A stretch of DNA of 34,241 nucleotides, taken from NCBI GenBank assembly GCA_016190145.1, contig JACPRD010000185.1:1-34241 (forward strand), read 5' to 3'. The notes beneath the pieces were generated by a model that ran no database searches, had not been told where the DNA came from, and saw nothing but the letters and a program-made list of their open reading frames with translations. The translations under genes were made by a program, and so were the position numbers. Source of the stretch: Planctomycetota bacterium. GTDB lineage: Bacteria; Planctomycetota; MHYJ01; WSZJ01. Shown here piece after piece: positions 1-7,541 of the stretch (positions within the stretch are counted from its first letter, which is position 1; every line of letters starts with the position of its first letter).

Positions 1-21
1 CCTCACCCCTCACCCCTCCCC
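1..21. repeat. 7-nt word array CCTCACC at window edge
   Basis: CCTCACC occurs twice in direct succession (1-7, 8-14), followed by the variant CCTCCCC (15-21). The array is cut by the window edge. It has the same 7-nt period as the arrays at 2837, 5213, 11221, 22532 and 26584, but it is short and C-rich, so chance is possible. Confidence 0.4.
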
Positions 22-35
22 CCGAACCCCTGTCC

Positions 36-63
36 TTGTCCTCCCCCCCCACCCCGCTATAAT
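36..63 (+). promoter_or_regulatory. argG promoter, sigma70-like
   Basis: TTGTCC (36-41), a 16-nt C-rich spacer and a perfect TATAAT (58-63) stand out in a very C-rich stretch. The argG ATG lies 30 nt downstream. This is a sequence match only. Confidence 0.7.
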
Positions 64-93
64 TCGCCCTCCCTCCATCGGGGCCCGACCGAC

Positions 94-1416
94 ATGAAGA
101 CGCCGGACTCGCTCGTCCACAAGGCCGAACATCTGCTCACCGACGCCGACCGACGGGCGCTCGCGGGGATCGAGAAGACGCTGGCGAAGGCGGTGAAGGT
201 AAGGGCGGAGAAGAAGCGGCTCGCGGTGCTCGCGTTTTCGGGGGGGCTCGACACGTCGTTCTGCGTGCCGTGGCTCCGGGAGCGGGGGTGGGACGTCGTG
301 ACGGTGCTCGTCGACACGGGGGGGTTCTCGCGGGAGAAGGTGCGGGAGATCGGGCGGCGGGCGAAGGAGCTCGGGGCGAAGAAGCATTTCTTCGTGGACG
401 GGCGGAGGGAGATTTTCGACCGGCTGATCAGCCACTGCATCCGGGCGAACGGGACGTACCAGCAGATGTACCCGGTGATGTGCGCGGACCGGTACCTGAT
501 CGTGGAGAAGTCGTGGGAGTTCGCGCGGCGGCTCGGGGCGGAGGCGGTGGCGCACGGGTGCACGGGGATGGGGAACGACCAGGTGCGGTTCGACGTCACG
601 CTGCGCGCGCTGGGGTGCGACAACATCCAGGCCCCCATCCGCGACTTCCAGGCTATGGGCGGCGGGCCGGTGCGCGAGCGGGAGCGGAAGTTCCTCGAAG
701 AGCGGGGTTTTCCGGTCGCGACGAAGCACACGCGGTACTCGATCAACCAGAACGTGTTCGGGGTGACGATTTCTGGAAGCGAGATCGACGAACGCAGGGA
801 GCCGGCGGAGGACGCGTGGACGCTGACGGCGGCGCTTGAGAAGACGCCGGCGAAGGCGGACCGCGTGACGGTGGGGTTCGAGGGCGGGCTGCCGGTGTCG
901 ATCGGGGGGAAGAAGTTCCACGGGACGGAGATCCTGCGCCGGCTGAACGAAGTCGCCGGGAAACACGGCGTCGGCCGCTTCCTCTATACGGGCGACTGCG
1001 TCATCGGCATCAAGGGGCGCATCGCGTTCGAGTGCCCGGGGCTCCACACGGTGCTCGTCGCGCACCGGGCGCTCGAAGAGGCGGTGCTCTCGAAGGAACA
1101 GAACCAGTTCAAGGACACGGTCGGGCGGAAGTGGACGGAGCTGGCGTACAACGGGCTCTTTTACGATCCGCTCGCCCGCAATCTCGAAGTCATGCTCGGC
1201 GAGATGCAGCGGCACGTCACGGGGGCGGTCACGGTGAAACTGCACCGCGGGACGGCGCTGCCGGTTGCGTACGAGTCGTCGCATGAGCTGCGGCAGCGGG
1301 GGACGCTGTACGCGCAGACGAGTTCGTGGTCGCCGGACGAGGCGACGGCGTTCGTGAAGCTGTTCGGGATGAGCACGGTGATGGCGGCGCGGCGACCGTC
1401 TCCACGTAAGGGCTGA
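94..1416 (+). CDS. argG: Argininosuccinate synthase
   Basis: Cytoplasmic enzyme that joins citrulline and aspartate using ATP, the penultimate step of arginine synthesis. The PP-loop SGGLDTS lies at about residues 49-55, followed by the DTGG and HGCTGMGNDQVRFD segments that bind substrate and nucleotide. The protein has 440 residues, longer than the usual roughly 400, because some 45 charged residues precede the PP-loop region; most ArgG proteins start only a few residues before it. The internal sequence resembles the Xanthomonas-type branch. The ATG at 94 is the only sensible start after the promoter, with GGGG about 9 nt upstream. It is the first gene of the arginine cluster and ends with TGA, one of several ordinary TGA stops here. 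Function is very secure; the role of the extension is unknown. Confidence 0.96.
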   Translation: MKTPDSLVHKAEHLLTDADRRALAGIEKTLAKAVKVRAEKKRLAVLAFSGGLDTSFCVPWLRERGWDVVTVLVDTGGFSREKVREIGRRAKELGAKKHFFVDGRREIFDRLISHCIRANGTYQQMYPVMCADRYLIVEKSWEFARRLGAEAVAHGCTGMGNDQVRFDVTLRALGCDNIQAPIRDFQAMGGGPVRERERKFLEERGFPVATKHTRYSINQNVFGVTISGSEIDERREPAEDAWTLTAALEKTPAKADRVTVGFEGGLPVSIGGKKFHGTEILRRLNEVAGKHGVGRFLYTGDCVIGIKGRIAFECPGLHTVLVAHRALEEAVLSKEQNQFKDTVGRKWTELAYNGLFYDPLARNLEVMLGEMQRHVTGAVTVKLHRGTALPVAYESSHELRQRGTLYAQTSSWSPDEATAFVKLFGMSTVMAARRPSPRKG

Positions 1417-1510
1417 GCGATTGCCCGACCGCTTCCTGCCCTGGCACCCCCCCGAGATGCTCGCCCGGGGCGCCGGCTCAACCCCTTCCAAGACGAACCC
1501 GAGGCCCAAC

Positions 1511-2815
1511 GTGGAAAACTACGAATTCATCATCAACTTCTTCAAGAACATCGGCGCGACGAAAGAGGCGAACATGTACCTGCGCCTCTTCAAGAAGGGC
1601 AACCCGTCGCGTTTCGCGGTGATCAAGGTGGGCGGGAAGACGCTCACGGACTCGCTGCCGGTGCTGTCGGGCGACCTTGCGTATCTCACGAACCTGGACC
1701 TGTTCCCGGTGATCGTGCACGGCGGCGGGCCGCAGATCGACCGGGAGCTCGAGGTGCGGCGGATCGGGTTCGCGAAGAAGGACGGGCTCAGGGTGACGTC
1801 GCGGGAGGCGGTGGAGGTGATCCGCGAGGTGCTGGAGGACGCGAACCGGAAGTTCGTCGAGGCGATCCGGGTGCAGGGGGGGGACGCGGAGGGGATCCGG
1901 ACGGCGGTGCACGCGACGCGGCACACGGACCGGGAGCTGGGGTACGTGGGGGAGGTGAGCGGGCTCGAGCTGAAGCCGGTGTACCGGGCGATCCGGATGG
2001 ACCGGATTCCGGTGGTGTCGCCGGTGGGGTTCGACGAGGCGGGGCAGGCGCTGAACGTGAACGCGGACGTCGTGGCGCGCGGGCTGGTGCTGGCGCTGCG
2101 GCCGAAGAAGTTCATTCTCCTCACGGAGGAAGGCGGGGTGCGGGACGCGGACGGGAAGATCATCCCGTTCATCAACCTCACGACGGACCTGCAGGGGATG
2201 CAGGACCGCGGCGAGGTCACGGGCGGGATGGCGCTCAAGCTGCGCGAGATCAAGCAGCTCTTGGAGGAGCTGCCGACGACGATGTTCGTGACGATCACGA
2301 GCGCCCACAGCCTGATCAAGGAACTGTTCACGGTGAAGGGGTCCGGCACGTTCATCAAGCTGGGGAGCGAGATCGAGGTCCACACGTCGTGGCGGGGGAT
2401 CAACCGCGACCGGATGCGGACGCTGATCGAGCGATCGTTCGGGCGGCGGCTGGTGCGCGACTATTTCCAGCGCGACGTGACGTCGATTTTTCTCGACCCG
2501 AAGTACCGCGGGGTGGCGGTGATGCGGAAAATCGCGGGGATGGACTACCTGGACAAGTTCGCGGTGCGCAAGGAAGCGCAGGGCGAGGGGCTCGGGCGGG
2601 ACATCTGGCTGGCGATGCTGCAGAAGTACCCGAAGCTGTTCTGGCGCTCGAAGGCGACGAACCCGATCAACACGTGGTACTTCGAGCAGTCGACGGGGTC
2701 GATGAAGTTCCCGGGGTGGGCGGTGTTCTGGATCGGGCTGGACAACACGAAGATTCCGCGCGCGATCAAGGCCGCGCTGGCGCTGCCGCCGACGCTGGTC
2801 GGATCGGGGAAATAG
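1511..2815 (+). CDS. argB: Bifunctional N-acetylglutamate kinase / N-acetylglutamate synthase (NAGK-NAGS fusion)
   Basis: Catalyses the first two committed arginine steps: acetylation of glutamate, then phosphorylation of N-acetylglutamate. The N-terminal amino-acid-kinase domain shows KVGGKTL and VIVHGGGPQID; the C-terminal part, about 150 residues from the VHTSWRGINRDRMR region, is a GNAT-type acetyltransferase domain (RKEAQGEGLGRDIW). This order is that of the Xanthomonas-type fused enzyme, and the length of 434 fits it. I chose the GTG at 1511 because GAGG lies 6 nt upstream and homology begins right after it (ENYEFIINFF). A TTG at 1421 would add 30 low-complexity residues. It follows argG by about 95 nt and is separated from argC by a hairpin array, so argC and argH may be tuned separately. 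Arginine feedback through the kinase domain is usual for the family but cannot be seen here. Confidence 0.9.
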   Translation: MENYEFIINFFKNIGATKEANMYLRLFKKGNPSRFAVIKVGGKTLTDSLPVLSGDLAYLTNLDLFPVIVHGGGPQIDRELEVRRIGFAKKDGLRVTSREAVEVIREVLEDANRKFVEAIRVQGGDAEGIRTAVHATRHTDRELGYVGEVSGLELKPVYRAIRMDRIPVVSPVGFDEAGQALNVNADVVARGLVLALRPKKFILLTEEGGVRDADGKIIPFINLTTDLQGMQDRGEVTGGMALKLREIKQLLEELPTTMFVTITSAHSLIKELFTVKGSGTFIKLGSEIEVHTSWRGINRDRMRTLIERSFGRRLVRDYFQRDVTSIFLDPKYRGVAVMRKIAGMDYLDKFAVRKEAQGEGLGRDIWLAMLQKYPKLFWRSKATNPINTWYFEQSTGSMKFPGWAVFWIGLDNTKIPRAIKAALALPPTLVGSGK

Positions 2816-2836
2816 TTGCGGAGACGTCCGGGCCGT

Positions 2837-2919
2837 TTCGTGCTTCGTGCTTCGTGCTTCGTGCGTCGTGTTTCGTGCGTCAAATGTGCCGGAACGAAGC
2901 ACGAGGCACGAGGCACGAA
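2837..2919. repeat. TTCGTGC 7-nt array with inverted right arm (hairpin)
   Basis: Six consecutive 7-nt units: TTCGTGC at 2837, 2844, 2851 and 2858, the variant GTCGTGT at 2865, and TTCGTGC at 2872. After a 15-nt spacer the reverse complement follows (2894-2919: ACGAAGC, ACGAGGC, ACGAGGC, ACGAA). The right arm pairs with 26 nt of the left with only two differences, both giving G-U pairs in RNA. It fills most of the 152-nt gap between argB and argC. There is no T tract, so it is not a classical terminator. Confidence 0.85.
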
Positions 2920-2967
2920 CCCGCTCTTCCCTATTGCCTGCGGAATCCCTAAAGTCTGCCGCCAATC

Positions 2968-3891
2968 ATGTCAAAGAAGCCGACGGTCGCCGTGATGGGA
3001 GCCAGCGGATACGCGGGCGGTGAGCTCGCGCGGCTGCTGCACGGCCACGGCGGCGTCGAGGTCGTGGCGCTGCAGTCGGAATCGTCGGGAGGACGGGCGC
3101 TTAAGGAGGTGTTTCCGGACTTCCCCGGTACGGAGAAGTTCTCAGAAAAGACCCCGGAACAGATCGCGGCAATGGAGCCGGACCTCGTTTTTTTCGCGAC
3201 GAGCGAGGGCATCGCCAGGAAGCTCGCGCCGGTCTTCTCGGGCGCGAAGGCGATCGACCTTTCGCGCGACTTCCGCGGCGAGTGGTGCTACGGCCTCCCG
3301 GAACTCTTCCGCGGCCAGATCCTCGAATCCGACGCGATCGGCAACCCCGGCTGCTACGCCACGGCGTGCCTCCTCGCCGCCTGGCCTCTTCACAGGGAAG
3401 GTCTTCTCGACCGCGCCATCTTCGATTGCAAGAGCGGGTACTCGGGCGCGGGGCGGAAGCCCAACGACCGCAACAACCCGGAGGTGCTCAAGGACAACAT
3501 TCTCGCGTACGCGCTCACGCGGCACGCGCACCTGGCCGAAATCGAGCGCGCGCTGGGGAAGACGGCGCATTTCACGCCGCACGTCCTGCCGGCGTTTCGC
3601 GGGCTGATCGCGACGGCGCACCTGTTCGTGCGGGGAAGCGGCGACTACCGGGAGCTGTTCGTGGAGGCGTACCGGAACGAGCCGCTGGTGCGGGTGCAGG
3701 AGGCGATTCCGGATTTCCGGGACGTGCGGGGGACGGACCGGGCGGTGCTGGGGGGATTCGAGCACGACGGGCGCGGGCGGCTGGTGGTGGTGAGCGCGAT
3801 CGACAATCTGGGCAAGGGCGCGGCGGGGCAGGCGGTCCAGAACATGAATCTGCTGCTCGGGCTTCCCGAGACGCAGGGGTTGAGGGTGTAG
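2968..3891 (+). CDS. argC: N-acetyl-gamma-glutamyl-phosphate reductase
   Basis: NADPH-dependent reduction of N-acetylglutamyl phosphate to the semialdehyde, the third arginine step. Visible are the Rossmann GASGYAGGEL near residues 11-20 and the catalytic Cys129 in GNPGCYAT, then HFTPHVLPAFRGL with the second catalytic residue region. At 307 residues it is the short, type-1-like form. The ATG at 2968 is the first in frame after the upstream hairpin array. A weak promoter (TTCCCT at 2927, 17 nt, TAAAGT at 2950) could serve argC-argH alone. The stop lies 2 nt before the argH ATG, implying translational coupling. Confidence 0.95.
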   Translation: MSKKPTVAVMGASGYAGGELARLLHGHGGVEVVALQSESSGGRALKEVFPDFPGTEKFSEKTPEQIAAMEPDLVFFATSEGIARKLAPVFSGAKAIDLSRDFRGEWCYGLPELFRGQILESDAIGNPGCYATACLLAAWPLHREGLLDRAIFDCKSGYSGAGRKPNDRNNPEVLKDNILAYALTRHAHLAEIERALGKTAHFTPHVLPAFRGLIATAHLFVRGSGDYRELFVEAYRNEPLVRVQEAIPDFRDVRGTDRAVLGGFEHDGRGRLVVVSAIDNLGKGAAGQAVQNMNLLLGLPETQGLRV

Positions 3892-3893
3892 CG

Positions 3894-5201
3894 ATGGCTC
3901 GCCTCTGGGACAAGGGGTCTGCGCTCGACGTCCTCACGCAGCGCTACTGCGCCGGTCGGGACTGGGAGTTCGACCAGGAGCTGCTGCCGTACGACATCCG
4001 GGCGTCGATCGCGCACGCGCGGGGCCTGGGCGCGGTGGGGGTGCTGCGGGCGAAGGAGGTCGACCGGCTGGTGAAGGAGCTGGGCCGGCTCGAGGCGCGG
4101 TGGAGCGCGGGGCGGTTCCGGACGCGGCCGGAGCACGAGGACGGGCACACGGCGATCGAGCTGGCGCTGACGAAAAAGCTGGGCGACCTCGGCAAGAAGA
4201 TCCACACCGGCCGCTCGCGGAACGACCAGGTGATCGCCGCGCTGCGCCTTTATGCGAAGGATCGCCTGCGCGTCGTGAGCGACGCGGCGCTCGACCTCGC
4301 GCACGCCTTCGTGCAGCTCGCGCGCCGGTACGAGAAACTGCCGATGCCGGGCTACACGCACACGCGGCGCGCGATGCTCTCGAGCGCCGGGCTCTGGGCC
4401 GCGGCGCACGCCGAGGCGCTCGCCGACGACATGGGCTGGCTCGCCGTCGGGTACGCGCTCGCGGACGCTTCGCCGCTGGGAAGCGCCGCGGGCTACGGCG
4501 TGCCGCTGCCGCTTCCCCGCCCCCAGATCAGCGCCGACGCGGGATTCGGGCGCGTGCAGGAGAACGTGCTGGCGGTGCAGAACGCGCGGGGGCACGTCGA
4601 GGCGGGGATTCTGGCGGGGCTGTCGATGCTGATGCTCACGGTGAACCGGCTTTCGACGGACATCGTGTGGTGGAGCGCGGAGGAATTCGGGTTCCTGCGC
4701 CTGCCGGAGGAGTTCACGACGGGGTCGTCGATCATGCCGCAGAAGAAGAACCCGGACGTGTTCGAGCTGGCGCGCGGGGGGTACGCGGTGGTGTCGGGGT
4801 GCGAGCAGCGGGTACGGAACCTGCTCCTCGGGCTGCCGTCGGGGTACAACCGGGACCTGCAGCTCACGAAGGAGGCGTTTCTGCAGGGGATGTCGCACGC
4901 GCACGCGACGCTCGCGGTGCTGTCGCACGTGGTGCCGCACCTGGAGTTCGACGAGAAGCGTTGTCGAGCGGCGTGCAGCGCGGACCTGTTTGCGACGGAC
5001 GAGGCGCTGCGGCGGGTATCGCAGGGGGTGCCGTTCCGGGATGCGTACCGGCAGGTGGCGGAGCAGGCGGGGGCGTGGAAGGTGCCGGATCTCGACACGG
5101 CGCTGCGGCTGCGCGGGCATGTCGGAGGGCCCGGGAATCTGGGGCTCGGGCGGCTGGCGGGGAGGCTGGCGCGGATACGGAGGGAGTGGGCGGGGCGGTA
5201 A
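3894..5201 (+). CDS. argH: Argininosuccinate lyase
   Basis: Splits argininosuccinate into arginine and fumarate, the last arginine step. The fumarase/aspartase superfamily signature is present as GSSIMPQKKNP (residues 277-287) with the catalytic-loop serines; HTGRSRNDQV (104-113) and the active-site His in GYTHTRRA (about 156) are also seen. It has 435 residues, slightly shorter than many lyases. The frame is open far upstream through argC, but homology begins at MARLWDKG, so the ATG at 3894 is chosen; it sits 2 nt after the argC stop. Last gene of the cluster, followed by a 7-nt repeat array. Confidence 0.96.
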   Translation: MARLWDKGSALDVLTQRYCAGRDWEFDQELLPYDIRASIAHARGLGAVGVLRAKEVDRLVKELGRLEARWSAGRFRTRPEHEDGHTAIELALTKKLGDLGKKIHTGRSRNDQVIAALRLYAKDRLRVVSDAALDLAHAFVQLARRYEKLPMPGYTHTRRAMLSSAGLWAAAHAEALADDMGWLAVGYALADASPLGSAAGYGVPLPLPRPQISADAGFGRVQENVLAVQNARGHVEAGILAGLSMLMLTVNRLSTDIVWWSAEEFGFLRLPEEFTTGSSIMPQKKNPDVFELARGGYAVVSGCEQRVRNLLLGLPSGYNRDLQLTKEAFLQGMSHAHATLAVLSHVVPHLEFDEKRCRAACSADLFATDEALRRVSQGVPFRDAYRQVAEQAGAWKVPDLDTALRLRGHVGGPGNLGLGRLAGRLARIRREWAGR

Positions 5202-5212
5202 TGGGCGTTCTT

Positions 5213-5253
5213 CGTTACTCGTTACTCGTTACTCGTTCCGCGCGGGCGGGAAC
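5213..5253. repeat. GTTACTC 7-nt array and small hairpin between convergent genes
   Basis: GTTACTC occurs three times without gaps (5214-5234), followed by the degenerate GTTCCGC. GTTCC (5235-5239) can pair with GGAAC (5249-5253). The array occupies the 55-nt gap between argH and the convergent amidohydrolase-like gene. The same word recurs at 26584. Confidence 0.7.
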
Positions 5254-5256
5254 CGA

Positions 5257-5991
5257 TCAGCGGACCAGGGTAACGTCGAATCCGCTGCCTTCGGCGTAGT
5301 GGGAAGCGGCGTCGATCAGGGCGCGGTAGATCGCCAGGCCCTGGGCGCGGGCGGACATGCGCTCGGGGTGCCACTGGACCCCGAGAACCCACTTTTCCGA
5401 AAAGTCCTTCGGCTCCACCGCCTCGGCCACGCCGTCTTCAGCGCGGGCGGTGACGACGAGGGTGCCGGGGTCTCCGACGGACTGGTGGTGGTGGCTGTTG
5501 ATGAGAAGGGTTTCGCAGCCGAGGATTCCGTGGATCGCCGTGGAGGCCGTGAGGCGCACGGGGTGTTCGGTGTCCTTCTCGGGGCTGCCCCAGTGGTCGA
5601 GGTTGGTCGTGATCGACGACGGGATGTCCTGGATCAGCTTTCCGCCGTGGAGCACGGCGAGGAGCTGCATGCCGTAGCAGACGCCGAGGGTCGGGAGGCC
5701 GAACTCGAGCGCGCGGGCGGCGAGCTGGAAGTCGGAGTCGTGCTTGGGCTGGGGGACGGGGCGCGCCTTTCCCGCCGGACGTTCGCCGTAGCGCGCCGGA
5801 TCGATGTCGCCGCCGCCGGTCAGCAGGAGGCCGTCGAGCGACTCGAGCACGCGGTCCACGTCGTCGAGCGCCGCGAGGGGCGGGATCACCACGGGGATGC
5901 CGCCCGCGCCCGTGACGGCGTCCCAGTACTCCTTACGGAGGGTGAAGCGGTTTCCTTCCTGGTTCAGGTTGATTCCGATCGCGGGCTTCAT
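5257..5991 (-). CDS. Class I glutamine amidotransferase-like gamma-glutamyl hydrolase (peptidase C26 / PuuD-like)
   Basis: A 244-residue C26-type hydrolase expected to cleave gamma-glutamyl amides such as gamma-glutamyl-GABA in the cytoplasm. The oxyanion strand TGGGDIDPARYGE lies at about 58-70, the nucleophile Cys105 in GVCYGMQ, the conserved INSHHHQ further on, and the catalytic His-Glu in GVQWHPE near the C-terminus. It is the second gene of a minus-strand pair behind the zinc-ribbon gene, 61 nt away, with a 14-bp palindrome between. No polyamine genes lie nearby, so the exact gamma-glutamyl substrate is unknown. Confidence 0.88.
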   Translation of the reverse strand: MKPAIGINLNQEGNRFTLRKEYWDAVTGAGGIPVVIPPLAALDDVDRVLESLDGLLLTGGGDIDPARYGERPAGKARPVPQPKHDSDFQLAARALEFGLPTLGVCYGMQLLAVLHGGKLIQDIPSSITTNLDHWGSPEKDTEHPVRLTASTAIHGILGCETLLINSHHHQSVGDPGTLVVTARAEDGVAEAVEPKDFSEKWVLGVQWHPERMSARAQGLAIYRALIDAASHYAEGSGFDVTLVR

Positions 5992-6035
5992 GGGGTACGC
6001 GACTCCCGAATGGCGTTCTTCAATATGGATCGGCC

Positions 6036-6049
6036 GCCGGCGCGCCGGC
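6036..6049. repeat. Perfect 14-bp palindrome between zinc-ribbon and C26 hydrolase genes
   Basis: GCCGGCGCGCCGGC is perfectly palindromic and lies in the 61-nt gap between two minus-strand genes. It could form a short hairpin in the transcript or be an operator; it has no T tract. Confidence 0.45.
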
Positions 6050-6052
6050 GCC

Positions 6053-6601
6053 TTAATCCAGGGTCAGAGGTTTATTGAGGGTGCCGCGGACTTCCAGCGT
6101 GGTCACCTGAGGCGGCGGCGCGAGCGGTCCCTCGCAGGCGGGGCAGGGGAACGAGGCGTCGCGCGCGCCGAAGACGTTGTACTGGGACTGGCAGCGGGAG
6201 CAGGCGAGGAGGGTGATGCCCTGTTCGGCGAGGATTTCGAGGGCCTGGGCGACGGTGAGGAGGCCGCGGCGGATGAGGAGTTCGCCGAGGTGGAAGCGGA
6301 CGCCGCGGCCGACGAGGCGGGTCTGGTTACGGACGATTTCCTCCATCATTTCGGCGGCTACGAAGCCTTTGCGGACGGCGATGGCGCCGAAGGGCGGGAT
6401 ATTAGGGAAAGCGCCGGCGGCGACGCCGAGGCGGCGGCGGAGGTCTTCGACCTGGGTGGGGGAGAGCCAGCCGCGGGTGGCGAGGCCGGAGGCGGACTCA
6501 CCGGCGTCTTCGAACTGTCTTGGGGAGACGAGTCCGCGCTCGAGGGCGAGGCGTGCGATCTGGCGATCCGGGGATTCTGTCGGCGTACGATTCGGGCGCG
6601 T
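6053..6601 (-). CDS. Zinc-ribbon protein with MshEN-like repeats; no standard start codon visible
   Basis: Unknown function. The frame holds two or three helical units that resemble each other: IARLALERGLVSPRQFEDA, then GAIAVRKGFVAAEMMEEIV and LGELLIRRGLLTVAQALEIL, the pattern of the GspE/MshE N-terminal domain. A zinc ribbon follows (CSRC and CPAC, 18 residues apart) and a short tail. The clear coding pattern begins upstream of the first ATG (6349), which would cut a repeat unit in half. Between the frame's upstream stop (6650-6652) and 6349 there is no ATG, GTG, TTG or CTG in frame. The best candidate is ACG at 6601, 7 nt after AGAGAGG. A sequencing error or frameshift is the alternative. 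A strong promoter lies just upstream, and the protein diverges from the HTH-receiver regulator. Confidence 0.6.
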   Translation of the reverse strand, partial: TRPNRTPTESPDRQIARLALERGLVSPRQFEDAGESASGLATRGWLSPTQVEDLRRRLGVAAGAFPNIPPFGAIAVRKGFVAAEMMEEIVRNQTRLVGRGVRFHLGELLIRRGLLTVAQALEILAEQGITLLACSRCQSQYNVFGARDASFPCPACEGPLAPPPQVTTLEVRGTLNKPLTLD

Positions 6602-6646
6602 GGGCCCGCCTCTCTTGCGGGTGCGATGTGTTTCGAAGTGGGGTGC

Positions 6647-6675
6647 ATCTCAGCACGAACGGGCGGCCCTGTCAA
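6647..6675 (-). promoter_or_regulatory. Minus-strand sigma70-like promoter for the zinc-ribbon/C26 hydrolase pair
   Basis: On the minus strand, a perfect TTGACA (6675-6670), a 17-nt spacer and TGAGAT (6652-6647). Transcription would start near 6640, only about 40 nt before the proposed ACG start at 6601. This limits where translation can begin. Confidence 0.6.
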
Positions 6676-6754
6676 GCCCGTAACTCATTGATGCCAATAG
6701 AGTTATGGGGTTGACTAACCAGCGATGTCACCTTTACCATTTTTACGCTTTTTG

Positions 6755-6784
6755 TTGACTTGCCGCCCCGACTCCCCCTAAAAT
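6755..6784 (+). promoter_or_regulatory. Promoter of the HTH-receiver regulator
   Basis: TTGACT (6755-6760), 18 nt, TAAAAT (6779-6784). The ATG follows 43 nt downstream. The region is A/T-rich compared with surroundings and faces the divergent minus-strand promoter about 80 nt away. Confidence 0.7.
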
Positions 6785-6827
6785 CGACGACTTCATCAGG
6801 CCCTGAACGCCAAAGGGTATAAACAAC

Positions 6828-7448
6828 ATGAAGCGGTTCTTCACCTCCGCCGAAGTCGGCCGTATCTGCGGCATGTCCGTGCCCACCGTCCTCAAACGAT
6901 TCGAAGAGGGCATCCTCAAGGGCTACAAGACCCGCGGCGACAAGGGCGAACTCCGCGTGCCGCGCGCCTACCTCACCGAGTTCATGGACAGGCTCGGTAT
7001 CCCGCGCGAGGAACTCGACCGCACGGAAATCGGCACCGAGAAACGCCGCCTCCTCATGGTCGACGACGACGAAGTCCTCCTCAAGGCCCTGAAGGCAAAC
7101 TTCATCCAGGATTCGCGCATCGACGTCGACGTCCGCGTCGCCAGCAACGCCGTCGACACCCTCTTCGCCTGCGGCAACACCCGCCCCGACCTCATCATCC
7201 TCGACCTCAAGATCCCCGGCATGCGCGGCGAGAAAGTCCTCGAGTTCATCAAGGCCTCGCGCGAACTCGCCGAAACCAAGGTCGTCGTCTTCAGCGGCTT
7301 CCCGCGCCTCAAGCCCAAGGTCATGAAGTCCGGCGCGGATGCGTTCGTGGCCAAGCCGGACGTGAAGGCGCTCAAGGAGGTCGTCTACCAGCTGCTCGGC
7401 ATCGAGCGCCGGGGACGGCCGGAATTGAAATTGCCGGCGGAGGCGTAG
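6828..7448 (+). CDS. HTH (excisionase/MerR-like) protein with C-terminal receiver domain
   Basis: A probable phosphorylation-controlled DNA-binding protein of 206 residues. Residues 1-55 form a winged-helix excisionase-type domain (FFTSAEVGRICGMSVPTVLKRFEEG; VPRAYLTEFM). Residues 72-195 form a CheY-like receiver with the acidic cluster VDDDE (78-82), phospho-acceptor Asp126 (ILDLKIPGM), Ser156 (VVFSG) and Lys176 (FVAKP). In common response regulators the receiver is N-terminal; here the order is reversed. No histidine kinase is adjacent. It has its own promoter and is transcribed away from the zinc-ribbon gene, whose regulation it might share. The target is unknown. Confidence 0.85.
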   Translation: MKRFFTSAEVGRICGMSVPTVLKRFEEGILKGYKTRGDKGELRVPRAYLTEFMDRLGIPREELDRTEIGTEKRRLLMVDDDEVLLKALKANFIQDSRIDVDVRVASNAVDTLFACGNTRPDLIILDLKIPGMRGEKVLEFIKASRELAETKVVVFSGFPRLKPKVMKSGADAFVAKPDVKALKEVVYQLLGIERRGRPELKLPAEA

Positions 7449-7466
7449 GACCGGCCGACGGCCGGA

Positions 7467-7528
7467 ACTTCAAAAGAAGAACAGCAACTTCAAGGCACGC
7501 AGCCTCGTGGCCGCACCCTGTTGAAGTC
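7467..7528. repeat. AACTTCAA words in inverted arrangement
   Basis: AACTTCAA occurs at 7467 and again near 7487; TTGAAGT, its complement, at 7522. They lie between the convergent regulator and TPR genes. The same word is doubled at 27766. This is weaker than the 7-nt arrays elsewhere. Confidence 0.35.
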
Positions 7529-7541
7529 GAGTTGACGGAGA

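Noticed and set aside
2837-2919. CRISPR array
   Set aside because: Units are 7 nt without spacers and invert in the right arm; no cas genes nearby.
3282-3893. Extended N-terminus of ArgH
   Set aside because: The region is argC in another frame; lyase homology starts at the ATG at 3894.
6650-6688. Third selenoprotein: ATG at 6688 with in-frame TGA before the zinc-ribbon protein
   Set aside because: The TGA lies in the -10 box of a strong promoter, the upstream codons show no homology, and no Cys partner or SECIS-like loop was evident.
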